Source: Acanthosoma haemorrhoidale (Eukaryota; Arthropoda; Insecta; Hemiptera; Acanthosomatidae). From it: 64,000 bases of DNA. Below, one piece after another: positions 33,151-45,904 of the stretch. A program made the translations under genes and the position numbers. Location of the stretch: positions 43,785,754 through 43,849,753 of the forward strand of contig OV884011.1 in assembly GCA_930367205.1 (NCBI GenBank), read 5' to 3'. The notes below the pieces were generated by a model, which was not told the origin of the DNA, searched no databases, and saw only the letters and a program-made list of their open reading frames with translations. The first letter of the stretch is position 1, and the number at the start of each line of letters is the position of its first letter.

Positions 33151-33941
33151 ATTATTAAATAATACTGTTGAATATTATTGTTTGTAAACATTGTCTAGTT
33201 TGTGATTTAAATAATTTAAAAAAAATGTTTCTATCGGTCATCAATTCATAGAAATATAGCTAATAAATAACTGCATGTATGTTTTGAATAGTATAACTTT
33301 TAGTACAAATTTTTATATTAAAAAAAAGTATAACTGGCCCAAACTGTCTTTGATCTCAATGAGTCGGAATTACAGGCTCGAACGCTAGCTTAGATTTCCG
33401 TTACGGGTGTTATAGTGCAGTTTATAATAGAATTAGATTGTTGGTTGAATTGTACCGACTACCGTAACACATCATAGCTCTTCCAAAGTTTTAGTGTCAT
33501 GGATAAAATTATTATTTGTATAGCCCATACAATAATTAAAAAAAAAAAAATTCTTCGTAAAATCTACCGAGTATAGTTTTATTAATTAAATAAATAATAA
33601 TAAAGTTACCTTAATGGAAAGTGTAGTTAGTTTATGTGTAGTTAAAATATACTTTTATTCTCTTCCATGCGCTAATTATTCAAAAAAATGCTGCTTATAT
33701 AGGTATAAAACATCATTAGATCATAGTGAATGAATCATGACAATGATATATACAATTTTGCTTTGCTTATCGCAATTTTTATTAATTTTTCGCTTTCGGT
33801 GTTAGTCCGTTGTCAAAATGTTCTCTTAAATTATGAAAATTGCCTATTTTGAAAGAGGAAAGTTTTGTATATTAGCTTTTTAACTGAATAAAGTCAGTTG
33901 TCAACTTGTGCCAAAATTTAGGCATTTATGGTTGGAATGCC

Positions 33942-33949
33942 TGTAAATA
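33942..33949 (+). promoter_or_regulatory. Candidate Pumilio binding element
   Basis: TGTAAATA fits the UGUANAUA consensus and lies in the likely RSK 3' UTR. Chance occurrence cannot be excluded in AT-rich DNA. Confidence 0.35.
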
Positions 33950-34522
33950 ATATTCATAAGAATTTGTCCTCATTGCTTACAGTTTAATGGAAACAATTCG
34001 TTCTGGGAACTGTTTGGGTGATTTCCACTTATAAATGATTTAGACGCAATTAAGCTAGTGTGTTGATATCGAAATTAGGATAAAATTATGAGAAACTCAA
34101 CCGATTAAAGCACCCGTAACACTATAGTTTCTTAGTGTAATTGTGTATGCTATTTGTCATATTGTCTGAAATTCATTGGAAAAAAAAAGGCAAATTTTTA
34201 CAGAAGCAAGGCCTAATCATTGTATAATATCAGTAATTATGTATGTATATTGAGTATATAAATGTATATTGTTAATTGTATAAAGTTGATATGTTTAACT
34301 TATTGTTATTATGTTTATATTTTATATCGATCACAGTGAATGCAAGTCGAATCGAAAAATATATCAATAAGTTAATTGTAAAAAAATATATATATATAAA
34401 TTTGTTTACATATAATGTGATACATATTTTGTAGAAAAAGAAGAGAAATGTATTCTAAATTGAAAAAAAAAAATGAATATTTTTATGTAAATTCCTATAT
34501 TTTCTCCTTCATTTTAGACATA

Positions 34523-34528
34523 AATAAA
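34523..34528 (+). terminator. Likely distal poly(A) signal of RSK
   Basis: AATAAA followed by a T-rich stretch (TATTCTCTTTTGAAATG). Chosen as the last good signal before sequence character changes near 34560. Confidence 0.45.
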
Positions 34529-34545
34529 ATATTATTATAAATATT

Positions 34546-37500
34546 CTCTTTTGAAATGTCTATGCTACCTATCTATCATATCTCACTCCGCCTAATTTTC
34601 TTAATATTTATTTGTCCAACTAATGCAGAAAGTGGCAGTTATATACAATTTAGGAATGTTGTGACATGAACTTAAGGAGTCTGTCAAAACGCATTTGTGT
34701 TAAAATCCTTTTAAGCACATAAAATGTGAATTTTAAATAGTAGTTGATACAAGGATTACTAACCTTCCTAATTATTTATTCTTTAGTTTGTACTTGATCT
34801 CATTTTTAAAATATATATATATATCTATAAGTTATCATCTCCCGGCTGTAGACGATCAAAAAAAAGAATGAATAAGGAGTTTAATGATGCAACGCAATGG
34901 TTTGGTTTATAACTGGCTTTATTCTCCTTCTGATCCTCTATACACACATTACGGGTTTGTTTGTTTACCTTAGGCTATGTGGTATTAGGCTTAACATTAC
35001 CGTACCACTAGCCATAACTTATATATATATGAACAGAATAAAGGAATCAAAGAAAAAGTATTGAGTTATATTCACAGAGCTATGAATGATGAGTTTCTTA
35101 AATACTCATTCAAATACTAGATATTTTCAAGAAAAAATAAACGTAATTTCATTTGATAAACCATTTGGTTCACTGAAGCTCGAGGAAAAAGCCAAGAGGA
35201 TGGTAGATTCTCTTGATGGATAAACAAAAACTATTTATTTTCTATAAATTGTTGGATTCTCCCTTTGTTATTTGCTGACTGTAATTTGTCCTTAAACACA
35301 GCGAGAAAAACAGCTTGAAATCTTAAATAGCTTCTGAGCTGTGAGTGGAGAGAGTTTTAAAAGTTAGAAAAACAGAACCATATTTTTTCTCATTCAATTT
35401 TCTTTCATAAAACCCTTGGAATACACAAGCAAACCATATTAGATTAACCAATATCAGTTTTAAAGTAGGCTTGAATAAAGTATACATAATATTACGTTTT
35501 TTATCTTAATTGTATTTATTGTCTTAATTGTAATTATATTTTTTATTAATCTGAGGTTTTATAGAGGTTCTGCTAATATAAAAAAGAATTCTGGCAAAAG
35601 GAAAATTATTTAATTACAAACTGATTCATGGATTTAATATACATATAAGCACGTACGTGATAAAATTACAATGTTAAAAACTAAACTTAAAATTTACCTT
35701 AACATTAATCGCGACTGGCCAGTTTTACTAAGCTGCGTCCTTTGGCGAATTCTTCTTGTTCCTTTGTTCTAAGAGCGTGAAGGCCATATCTCGTTGTCTT
35801 CTGTGTGCCATGAGGTCAGTCCATGTCCCTGGGCCTGCTTCTCTCCAAACCTTCCTCTCTTGTCGCCGGGCCAAATTGAACAAGACTGTTTCTCACCGGC
35901 TCCTCCTCCTTATCCCCTTTTCGCTGCCTTCTTGAGTTTTTAACTTCTTATTCTCCAATGCCAGTGGTCTTGGATATTATTAACTTTTCTTGTTTTAAAG
36001 TTAACAAATCCAATATTAAAGTATTTATACTTAATTCCTGATATTATTTATTTGATAACTATTAATATTAGACATAACGCAACCAATCATGTTCATCCAT
36101 TCACAAACCGTGATCCACGGGTCGTGTACTGTTCATTTATGCCCACTAATTTTGAATTTTTTTATCAAAGGTAACATCACAACAATATATCAAGTGAGTG
36201 TTCAGATACAAATCAGTCTTATATCTGGCTTTCTCGGGGAGCCTTACTTTCTGATTGTGAAACTGACTTTTTATGACCAAAAAGAGATAAATGATTGCAC
36301 CTCACCTGCACTGATGATGATAATGTATAGTTTTCGAACATGCTGGTTAAAAAACATATTTTTCCTGTGGGAAGTATTGTTGCTAGATGAACCTATTAAG
36401 TTGGCTCTTCCAATCAGCAGTAAATTACCTCAAAATATTTTGTGAGGTCTTACCTTTTTGTTTTCCAACTGTATGTTATAGAACTAATGATCCCAAACAA
36501 GTAGTTATTATTGAAGCTGAGCAAAAATGGAGCTATGAATGGTGTATACATTATTATTCTGAGTATCTGACCAAGACTTTGAAGTAGAAAGGCTGCTGTG
36601 GTTCAGAGTGAGGAAACCTATCCTGTCTCGGGCAGTCAATTTCTTCAAATAGGTCAACAGACATCAATAATCTGTTGCAAATAATGGAGGAGATAATTAT
36701 CCACTATTTTGCAATTATCAGTCACCACATTTATTAATTAATTTTTATTGTATTACTTTATTTTATTTATGCCAAATATACTGTATTTAGTCAAGATACC
36801 ATGATTATTATATATTGACTATTGTTTGAGGGATGGATAAGTATGCTAAGTATTGATCAATTCGCTATAATGAGCAACCCCTCTAAGTTGTATTTTACCT
36901 TATTACAATAAAGTGATTCTCTCTCTTCCAGCAACTTAAAATTTATTAAAAAAATAAATTATTTATTTAAATTGCTAAATTTAACCAAAAATCACCAGTT
37001 AATTAGCTGACTATTATTGTGTCTCTAAGCTTCAGTTTTGTAATATCTTAATATAATATAATATCTCGTTTAGCATTATCTTTTTTCATTTGCTTCTCTG
37101 AAACATAAGGTCGTGCTGAAAATGAATAATTTTTATTCTAGAATTTTCATTCTCAGCTAACAGAAATCATACTTAATTGTTATAACAAACTGATTAGATT
37201 ACGCAAGGTAAAGATAGATAAAATTATTTGTCTAATAGATAATATAAATTTTTTGTCTTCATGTGTAAATGACCTGTTGCTATTAGCTTTGTAGATATTG
37301 TTTGTTTGTTAACAAATATCATCCACTACTAGACTTGTCAAGATGACAATCCATTACTTTTTTTTGTATATATTTCTCAAATAACTCGATTACAATAACT
37401 CAATTAAAATTGTTAGGGTTTTAATTGTTTTGTTTTAAGAACTTAAATCCACCTTCTTTTTGTTTTGTATTATTTTCCCCATAGCTATTGTCACTAATTC

Positions 37501-39400
37501 TTAGCAATCATGTTTAACAGCCACACTCTTTTCTTGTGATTGGAACTTGATGTAGACATACATAGTATGCCAAAATGTGCATTACAACTTTTTTTCTTCA
37601 AACCAAGCTGATCTCCCAACAAAAACCTTTAACTCATTTATATACTACGGGGGGGGGGGGGCAGTAATGAATTCACAGTAGGTACATTCATTTTTTTTAT
37701 TTTATTTAAATTTTCAAGGAGGTCATGTTTATCAAGTGCTGATAATCACATCTCTAAAAAGTTATTAATATTAAAATAAGATATTTTTTTTTAATTGAAT
37801 TTTATGTAATGTATATTGATCGAATTTCAGTAGCTTGAGAAGTTAACTGTAGAATGTAACAACAATTAACCACAGCTCAAGGTTTTGCACCAGAAATGAT
37901 CGATCCCCTCTCTCAATAAATTATTTATTTCTATAAGCAGATTAAATATTAATTATAAATAGTCTGAGACAGTTAGGATTCTACTAGAAGGCTGCCTAGA
38001 GAAAGGTTTGAGTGGAAGTGATAGGAACAAGGAAGGTGGTAAAACCTTGGAAAAGATTGATAGAAATATTGGAAAGCATAATGATCTTCCGGCTCAGAAG
38101 TATTAGTTAAGTTCATCACAAAACTTATACACAAGAACAATATAAATTCAAAGATTAATTTATTTTTATTGTCTAAAATTTGTTTAGATAAATTACAAAG
38201 TTTTTTTTTTAATAAACTAACCAGCTGCAAATTAAACCCACTTCAAAAAGTTGACGTTTTTTTTCATTTTTTCCATAAATTAAGGTTTCATTGCTTTTTT
38301 TGTTTAGTCAATGTAGTTTTTTAAAGTCATTTAAATTTGAAAATGAATAGAGATTATAGAAAATCTACAATGCGTGTACTGGTTGTAGGCTAAGTTTATA
38401 TTCATCAACAACAATGTCTGCCTGCCTAAAAAAACTAGTGATTTATGATAGGCAATAGCTTTTTCAACAGCCCATGCTGCCATTCTCAAGTGCTAATGAT
38501 GCTGCCTATCAGGGTGACTTCTCCTTCTCAATAAATAGGAAATTTAAAATAGAAAAGAATATTTATATTTTTAATTAGTGTAAATAATTTATTTTCACAT
38601 AATTAGTTTTCACAATATTTCTGCTAATACAAAGTATTACCTCTCCTGCCTTGTTTATAGCTTCTAGAAAAATTCAATAAACAATTTTTTTTCCTTTCCA
38701 TGATGAAAATAAACACTTATTCAAATGGACAAGAAGGAGGGAGTGATTTCTATTGTAGGCTCTTTCTTGTCCCGATCGAGATTTATCAAGCGCTGTAAGG
38801 GAAACTGAGTATTTACTCCTTACAGTATGAATGTACATATATTTAAATATAATATAGAAAAACTGCTCTACAGAATCGAAATGAAGGTCGCGTATACACC
38901 TATGATGGCACTGACCCTGCCAAGTGCTACCTAATTATAATCTGCATTAGGTTTTGTACTAATTTGAGTGGACTGGCTAAGGAACAATTTATTTATTAGT
39001 TAATCCATGGGCAAATTACCTCATTATTTTTCTCCCATAATATCAAAGTATATTTTTGATTTTGATTGAATTTGACTAAAATTTGATTACTTCCATTTTT
39101 ATGATACAATGAACTTCAAGAAGGTGAAAAACAATATAAAAGATATTTGTAGGCACTGAAGCAGTTTCTAGAAAACTTATTAAATTATTGTGAAAATAAA
39201 AACTGCCATCGACGAATCTTACACTTATAGGAACAAATTCATCAGGCACTTTAATCGAGCCTAAAGATCACAGAGGCCCACCATACACCACACACCCGCA
39301 GTCACTTATGGGGGAAAGCAAGAGAGATAGATGACTAGATTTAGGTGAGTTATAACTTGAAATGTAAAAATAGTGTATTTCCCTATAATTAGTCTCGTCA
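34546..39400. other. Intergenic, no confident gene
   Basis: AT-rich, with a GC-richer island at 35715-35935 listed separately and a run of 13 G at 37649-37661. A 118-codon plus-strand frame at 36089-36445 has no motif and is probably chance or an old repeat. Confidence 0.5.
35715..35935 (-). pseudogene. Coding-like minus-strand fragment, unrecognised
   Basis: The minus strand reads LFNLARRQERKVWREAGPGT, then WTDLMAHRRQRDMAF and TLLEQRNKKNSPKDAA before a TAG at about 35731, in a GC-richer island. A stop lies just upstream in the same frame. It could be the 3' end of a retrosequence or a terminal exon, but no convincing acceptor is seen. Family unknown. Confidence 0.3.
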
Positions 39401-39416
39401 GGCCTAAGAAGATGCC

Positions 39417-39620
39417 ATGAAGACTGAAGATGATAGTGTATCCTCTGCTATGAGCATGGAAGATAATGAGACTACAGGCCGACTCAGAGAGAGGCAGGGT
39501 CTGCGGTGGTGTGACACTGCGAGGAAGGTCGCTGTAGAGCAAGCAGCACTGGATAGGAAACGATGGAGGCACATTGTTTGGTCGACCAAAGGTATTCAAG
39601 GCTTGGTCCCAACGGAGTAG
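39417..39620 (+). pseudogene. Non-LTR retrotransposon C-terminal fragment (RTE-like)
   Basis: A 67-codon frame with GRLRERQGLRWCDTARK and ALDRKRWRHIVW, resembling the conserved C terminus of RTE-type endonuclease-reverse transcriptases (RGxxLRW...ARDRxxWR). No reverse transcriptase domain is attached, so it is a short relic. Confidence 0.4.
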
Positions 39621-40253
39621 AGCACGAGCACTACTTTATTTTATTTATAAGAAATTTAGTTCATAATTAATCTGAAAAAAAATTATAATAAAGAAATGGT
39701 GAGCTCATTGATTCTAGAATAAACTAGTTAAATAGGTCTAGAACAATTGTCTTTTTAGGTTTCTATAAAAACATCAACAGATATCCATAACGTGAAACTT
39801 ATTGAACGAGAAGTTAGTGCTTTGTTACTTAGTAATGAGGTTTTCTCAGAACAGAACAGAAGAGGTGTAACTCAAAAATTATACTTTTTATTATTCCACT
39901 TTAAAGATTTGTTCATGCCCGATCATTTTATAATAGAAAATATCTTATTGATAAATACCAAACTGCTGCTAATTTATTGTTGAAATGAAATATTTGATAA
40001 CTTTCAAATTTCTGATGGAAGAACGTATGCTTTACAAAAGAAAAGCCTTAGCAGTTACAGAGCATCAAAGGAAAAATTCTGGTAGTAAAATTGATGATTG
40101 ATTCGTAATCACCCTTACTAAATCATTCCCTGCTTAGTACAGTCATATATAGAGAAGCAAAACCTCTCACTATGTTCACCCAAATTTAACGATTAAAAAG
40201 ATATATGAACTCTCTACAGTCTTATATACCACAACAACAAGTGTACATACATA

Positions 40254-40754
40254 CGAGGTTCGATCAAAAAGTAACGAGAATTTTATAATTTCGATTTCGA
40301 TAGCGTAGGGCATCATGAATCCCTACCAGAGGCCGCAAATTTAATAAAGTATATTACTTGGAAGTAATACGTTTACTTGAAGCGGTCCAACGCAAACGAT
40401 GGTAATTGTGGCAACACAATTCGTGGAAACTGGATCGCGATAATGCTCCCGCTCACACCTCACTGATTGTCCGTATTTTTTTAGAAAAAAAAAACACTGT
40501 TGTGTTACCTCAGCCACCGTATTCGCCGGACATGGCTCCCTGCGACTTATTTTTGATCACGAAGTTGAAAAAATCTTAAAAGGACGACGTTTTGACACCA
40601 TTGATAAGATAAATGAAGAATGAACGAAGAAGAAGGGAGAAGTGTATTATATCTGAGGGGGATTACTTTGAAGGGGACACAATTGCTATCGATGAATAAA
40701 TAAAAAAAAATTTAAGAAAAACAAAAATTCTCCTTACTTTTTGATCAAACCTCG
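40254..40754 (+). mobile_element. Internally deleted mariner-like element
   Basis: 501 bp between TA dinucleotides (40252-40253 and 40755-40756). The terminal inverted repeats of about 31 bp start CGAGGTTCGATCAAAAAGTA on the left and CGAGGTTTGATCAAAAAGTA as the right reverse complement, with two mismatches overall. The interior keeps only the 3' half of a transposase: NAPAHTS, then PYSPDMAPCDFFL with the last catalytic Asp (D34D type), interrupted by stops. Non-autonomous. Confidence 0.85.
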
Positions 40755-41923
40755 TATTTAAACAAAAAATAGAGTGGATACCAACTTTCGATCAGGTAAA
40801 CCAACCAGTGAAGGAATGAATGAAGAGCCAAAATATTAATATATAATTCAAAATGTAATTATGTACGAATTATTTTTTTTTTAGGTAGTGAAATCATGTT
40901 ATTGTTTTAAAGCATTTGTTTTTTTACTAACCAATTCGATTTGATAGAAATTTCGTCAGAGTAGAAGTAATATAAGCCAATTATTTTTTTTATTTTCTTT
41001 ATAACCAGATATTAATGTTCTGAGAGCCTCATATGTTAAGTTGATAAGACCTGTATTGATGTATTTCCTGTGGATTTGAACCAGCGATCTGTCTCGAGTG
41101 CATTATAGCCCTGAGGGAAATGTACCACTCACAATCTGAACCACCAACATTCAAAGTGTATGTTTCACGAATTTGAGCATACTGTATGACCCCTGAGAAT
41201 TGCAACCGAACTGTTTCCCGCGGGGCGTATGATTTAATTTATAAATATTGGCCTTGATGATGTTGATTAAAAGGAGCCAAAAGTATTATTTGCACCATAT
41301 CGAAGTGGGGGGCTTTATAATGGCTCATTTTCATTGTTATTGATTTTATTTTACTGCTTCTAACAGTTATGAAAGAAACCGTCATTCGTCTTTATAACGA
41401 TTGTATCCGAAATTTTAAAGGTATCTAATTAAACATACAAATTATGTAAAATAATTAAAATCAATTTCTGATTCAGCTATTTACATTTGTCTTCTTATTT
41501 GTTGCGAATGCGAATTGCAGTGAATGAAACGATTAAACAAATCAATTGAATTATTTTTTTTTTAGGGGAGATACCGATTTGTTTTTTCACAATTATTTAC
41601 TTAAGTACTAAAAAAAATCCCACTGTTTGATGTTATTCTTACACTTTTGACGTATTTCTGTTACACTTCCTGTTTATTTTGTATAAAAATTTTGAGAATG
41701 TAATTTTGAAAATGTATTGATAAAATTGAGGTAAAACCTTGAAGGCACTACTCCGCAATACTGATTGCATTTTGGTTGAGATGCAATAACTGGGGAAGTA
41801 CGTATAAGGGAAAAAAAACAATCATGCAAAATGTCAGTTTGTCTAATGTGTAAGATTTTGGGATTCTGTCCACTCGTTCTACTATATACAGTAGAATATA
41901 TATATTACACACAATAAATATGA

Positions 41924-42690
41924 TTTTTTTTTTTTTTTTATTTCAAAACCTCAAATACAATGTACAAAAGAAAAATAACAAAATAATAATCGACTTACAA
42001 ATTTCTCCTCTTCCTGCATTTAAATGCATTTGGAGGTGTGCATAATACAATAAATTTTTTGATGTTGTTAATAGTACTCAGTCTTATATTCACACTAGGT
42101 GATGAGGCTCACCTTCTTTTTGTCACCGACACCAAACACTAAACATTGGGAACAAAACAAAACAAACTAAACAAAACAAAACAAACTAAATCTCTACCTA
42201 GAACCTAGGACTAGAGTGTTCCAGCCGCGACAGCGTCCTGCCATCGATGGGGGAACGGAGCGGGGGTTATAGTGTTAAACACCGGGTTTGTTAGATATTG
42301 TAATGAGTCGAAAAATTTGATATGTCTACGCTGGATGAATTCATCCACCGTAGGCAGCTCAAATATCTCATGCAGCTCACTGTTCCTTCGCTGCTCGAAT
42401 GAAGTACCTCTGACCACTTTCATCAGTATACCGTTTTGGAATTGTTGGAGTTTCTTAGCTGTCGTATACGTCAGATAACGAAATAGCGGTGCACAATACA
42501 GCAGAGTAGGCCTGAGTATGCTCTTGTAAATCAGTAGCTTGAGACGTAGTGATAGATTGGGGGAAGTCAATAAGTGCGTAAGCATTGGAGGTGTCCGTCC
42601 ATTTTAATTCCCAGATATACTAGGTTGTTGGCTGGTGAATTTTCCTCCGTTCCTACTATGTAACTAGTAGGGAGCGGGCTTTTTCCCTTT
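41924..42690 (-). mobile_element. 5'-truncated Jockey-like retrotransposon with target duplication
   Basis: Minus-strand insertion. It has an A tail (T run at 41924-41939 on +), a 3' UTR with an AAAC-rich stretch near 42154-42190, then a 125-codon open frame (42211-42585) with LRLKLLIYKSILRPTLLYCA and ELHEIFELPTVDEFIQRR, typical of the C terminus of Jockey-clade reverse transcriptases. Upstream the frame shifts after VYLGIKMDGHL. The 10-base repeat ATAAATATGA at 41914-41923 and 42691-42700 is a plausible target-site duplication. Confidence 0.75.
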
Positions 42691-43349
42691 ATAAATATGA
42701 AACCTAATGAAGGAAATTATATAGTTTAGAAATAAATCAATCTTTATGAGACTATGAAAAACAAATAACGATATCTGGGCGAAGTTCTTTCCTGCAAGTG
42801 TGGACAATACACAACTAATTAATTGTTTGCAATTTATGAAGTGGTGGTTAAAAAGCACGTGATTTCTTGGAGATTTTTTTAAATTTTCATTGCTACTGTC
42901 ATGAAGTACAGTCATGTGAATGATCGCTTATTAACATGGCAATTGTCGCAGCGCCACTTCTCGCATTTCATGCATATTGTTATAAATCATCCATTTAGCC
43001 AAAGGTACATAAATCGATAAAGTAGATCTTATAGCCTAGTCCAAATAGATAGGCTCTACTTTCAAGCAGGTACAGGCTGTACGTACCATGGTAGCGTTTG
43101 CAAAAATGGTCCGATCTTGGAATCCGAAGTTGAAAGTTGTATTTCACAACCTCTCGGATTATAATGATTAAATGTTAAATACAATAACGGTAAATAGAAA
43201 AAAAATTAAGCCTAAAAAAAGTCAACCCGGTTTCACCTTTTTTTTCTAACGTATACACGTAAGGATATACTTAAGGTCGCTCGAGCAAATTTCAATAGTT
43301 TTTTTTTTTGTCGATATGTTAGTTATTAACATTTTAATTTTTAATCTGT

Positions 43350-43490
43350 TCAAAGATAATTTTCAGTGATCGATTTGGTTAATTGTACTATATATTACCT
43401 AAGTATTGTTTATCAGAAATATCGAATAGCTTTTTTAAGAATAATTTAATATTTATTTTTAAAATCTATCCCTTTTCTTATAAAGAGTGT
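43350..43490. repeat. Direct repeat left of mariner element
   Basis: About 135 bases that recur at 44418-44552 with roughly 10-15% differences by eye (shared TACTATATATTAC and AAGTATTGTT, then TTTTTTAAGAATAA, then CTATCCCTTTTC). The mariner-like element lies between the two copies. Confidence 0.75.
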
Positions 43491-43492
43491 CC

Positions 43493-44355
43493 TAGAATTA
43501 ACACAAGATTTGAATTAGCCGCCATTTGTGCAGTGAAGTGCTGGCAACCCTAAAAAAAAAAACAATTTGACAGCTGACTGTTTAGGGTTAGTAAAAATGG
43601 AGCGTTACACGATAGAACAACGTGTATTTATGTTGAACATTATCTCAAAAATAATGAACGTTTGGCGGCTGCAGTTCGAAAATTTCATACAAAATATGGT
43701 CGGAATAGTGTTTTGACTTCATCAACTGTGAAGAGATTAATTGAAAAATTTAGGGAGACTGGATCAGTTGGAGACACTAAACACACTGGTCGTCCAATAA
43801 CAAGCCGTTCAAATGTCAATATCGAAGCAGCGCGTGTAGAGTGTTGTTGAAAATCCAGGAACATCAATTCGGCGTCGTAAACACAGTTCTTTGTGCCGAA
43901 ATTGTATAATATTGATGTGGCCAATATGTGGTTTCAACAAGATGGTGCCACATGCCATATAGCCTATGAAACAATCCAAATATTGCATGAGACATTTCCA
44001 GGTCGTGTACTCTCTCGTTTCGGTGATCAGAATTGGCCCCCTAGATCGTGTGATTTAACACCTTAGATTTCTTTTTATGGGGTTATTTGAAGTCAAAGGT
44101 GTACGTCAACAACCCCACATCCACCCGTGCATTAAAAGAGGAAATTCAACCACATTATGACAAATGGTCATGGAAAATTTTGACAAAAGAGTGAGTATGT
44201 GCCAGCAAAGTCGTGGAGGCCATTTGGCCGATGTGTTATTCCATAAATAACCCTATCCTATTTAATTTATAATTTAATAAAAAAATAACAACAAAAATAC
44301 TAAAATCTGTGTTTTCTATTTAAATCAAATCTTACGTTAATTCTGGGACACTCTT
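43493..44355 (+). mobile_element. Internally deleted mariner/Tc1-type element
   Basis: 863 bp between TA dinucleotides (43491-43492 and 44356-44357). Ends are inverted repeats: AAGAGTGTCCTAGAATTAAC on the left and AAGAGTGTCCCAGAATTAAC as the right reverse complement. The interior starts with a transposase (ATG at 43597, MERYTIEQRVF) that shifts frame, continues as a helix-turn-helix region (TSSTVKRLIEKFRETGSVGD), breaks in a large internal deletion, and resumes with FQQDGATCH and NWPPRSCDLTP carrying catalytic aspartates. Dead, non-autonomous copy. Confidence 0.85.
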
Positions 44356-44417
44356 TACATGTATTAAAACAAATATATATGTATTTAAAAATATTTATAT
44401 GTATTCAAAAACATATA

Positions 44418-44552
44418 ATTCAAAAGGTGATTTCAGTGACCGAGTTAGTTAATAGTACTATATATTACGTAAGTATTGTTGATCAGAAATACCGAATAGG
44501 TTTTTTAAGAATAAATTAATATTTATTTTAAAAGTCTATCCCTTTTCATATA
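44418..44552. repeat. Direct repeat right of mariner element
   Basis: Second copy of the sequence at 43350-43490. Confidence 0.75.
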
Positions 44553-45188
44553 GATGTATTCAAAAAACTTTTTCGGTAGAAATTAAATTGCTGAGCCAGA
44601 AGGTTCGGGGCAGATCGTCTTTAGTCTGTCTGTATGTATTGGTCTGAAATTCAACGATATATTTCACAACTTAAGTTTTAAATCACTAATTTTCTCAATG
44701 GTTAAGGATACTATAAAACATTAATGACAACAGAAATTGTCATTTTGAATGATGATTTTTTTTTTTCGGTAGTATGAAAGCGATTTTCAGTTGGGTGGTT
44801 TGGCAGACAAATGTTTATAGATAATGTTTTAGTTGTAAAACATACCAGGTTGTTTTTTTCACAATTATTTTCACTTATTTAATAAGTATTTAAGCAACTT
44901 TTCTATATTGTTTCTTCCATTTGGATGTTTGATAACATTTGTTTTGAAGGGAGGAGTGAGTTTGGGAAACGCTCACGTGGCGAAAACGATCGACGAGAAT
45001 AATCTGATATGAAACGTGTATAGAGGGAACCGTCTCATATAAATTTCAATATACATCACTATATATTTATGTAAATACAGTGATAAAATTATAATAAATG
45101 ACATGGACATAAATGATGTGAGTTCAGCAAGAGATAGGTGCCGGGAGCTGGGTGGTGGGGAGGCCGGCAGTCGGCACAAGTAGGCGAG

Positions 45189-45234
45189 ATGTCGACCAAT
45201 GAGGATCACCTAGACCAACTCATGTCTCACCTCG
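45189..45234 (+). CDS. Candidate first coding exon of an unidentified gene
   Basis: ATG with G at -3, followed by 15 codons (MSTNEDHLDQLMSHL) and a strong donor (CTCG|GTGAGT). It is preceded by a GC-richer leader (45130-45188), the local composition expected of a transcript 5' end. The short acidic/hydrophobic peptide is not one I can assign. No matching downstream exon was recognised in the remaining 18.8 kb, so the gene would need a long first intron. Chance occurrence is a real alternative. Confidence 0.35.
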
Positions 45235-45904
45235 GTGAGTAAATACACGTATTAGCAGAATGACTTCAACATTAACGACATAACTGCATATCAGTGAACA
45301 TGCAAGCTATTAACGTGGACACATGTCGGCGGGAAAAGGCAACTCGTAGTGGACTCGTTGTAATGAGCATGTTTAACAATTAGCTGTAACTATAGTTAAT
45401 TTTATCTGTGATACCAAGTCGGTAACTAAACATTTCGTCTTTTCAATGTATAACAAAAATATTCTATAAGCTAAAATATTGGCATAGAAAGCTTGAGTGC
45501 TTCACACAATAGAGGATTTCGTTCCGGTCGCAAGAACGATCTTAATGACACTTTGAAGTAATTGGCCGTCACAGAATGCACTTAATAATAATTGACGCTC
45601 TAATATCTTTCATAAAGTTGTTTTTATTTTTAGCAGGGGATCATGCAAAATTTTCGTCCAGAATATCGTCTCAAATTATGAAAATAGGACTCGAAAAAAA
45701 ATCTTATTACACCTTATTAATTCAATTTAGCTCCAACGCATACTACATATTATCGATTTTTGATAATATACCCTACTCAATAACAATTTTTTAATGACCC
45801 TTCATTATTTTTCACGGGGCTTAACATTTAATCCATTGGGATGGGTCATTATTCGAAATTAGTAATGCAAAATTTCATCCCTCTATGAAAAAAAACACAC
45901 TTGT

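Larger units (their letters stand above)
32318..34545 (+). other. RSK: Probable RSK 3' UTR
   Basis: Very AT-rich sequence after the stop. It contains a 26-bp segment repeated at 32585-32610 and 32612-32637, an AU-rich element (33136-33150) and a Pumilio-type TGTAAATA (33942-33949). Several earlier AATAAA-like signals exist (for example 32888), so shorter 3' UTRs are possible. The end is set by the AATAAA at 34523. Confidence 0.5.

Noticed and set aside
36089..36587. Overlapping 118- and 66-codon plus-strand frames as a gene
   Set aside because: AT-rich codons, no motif, no splice or promoter context.
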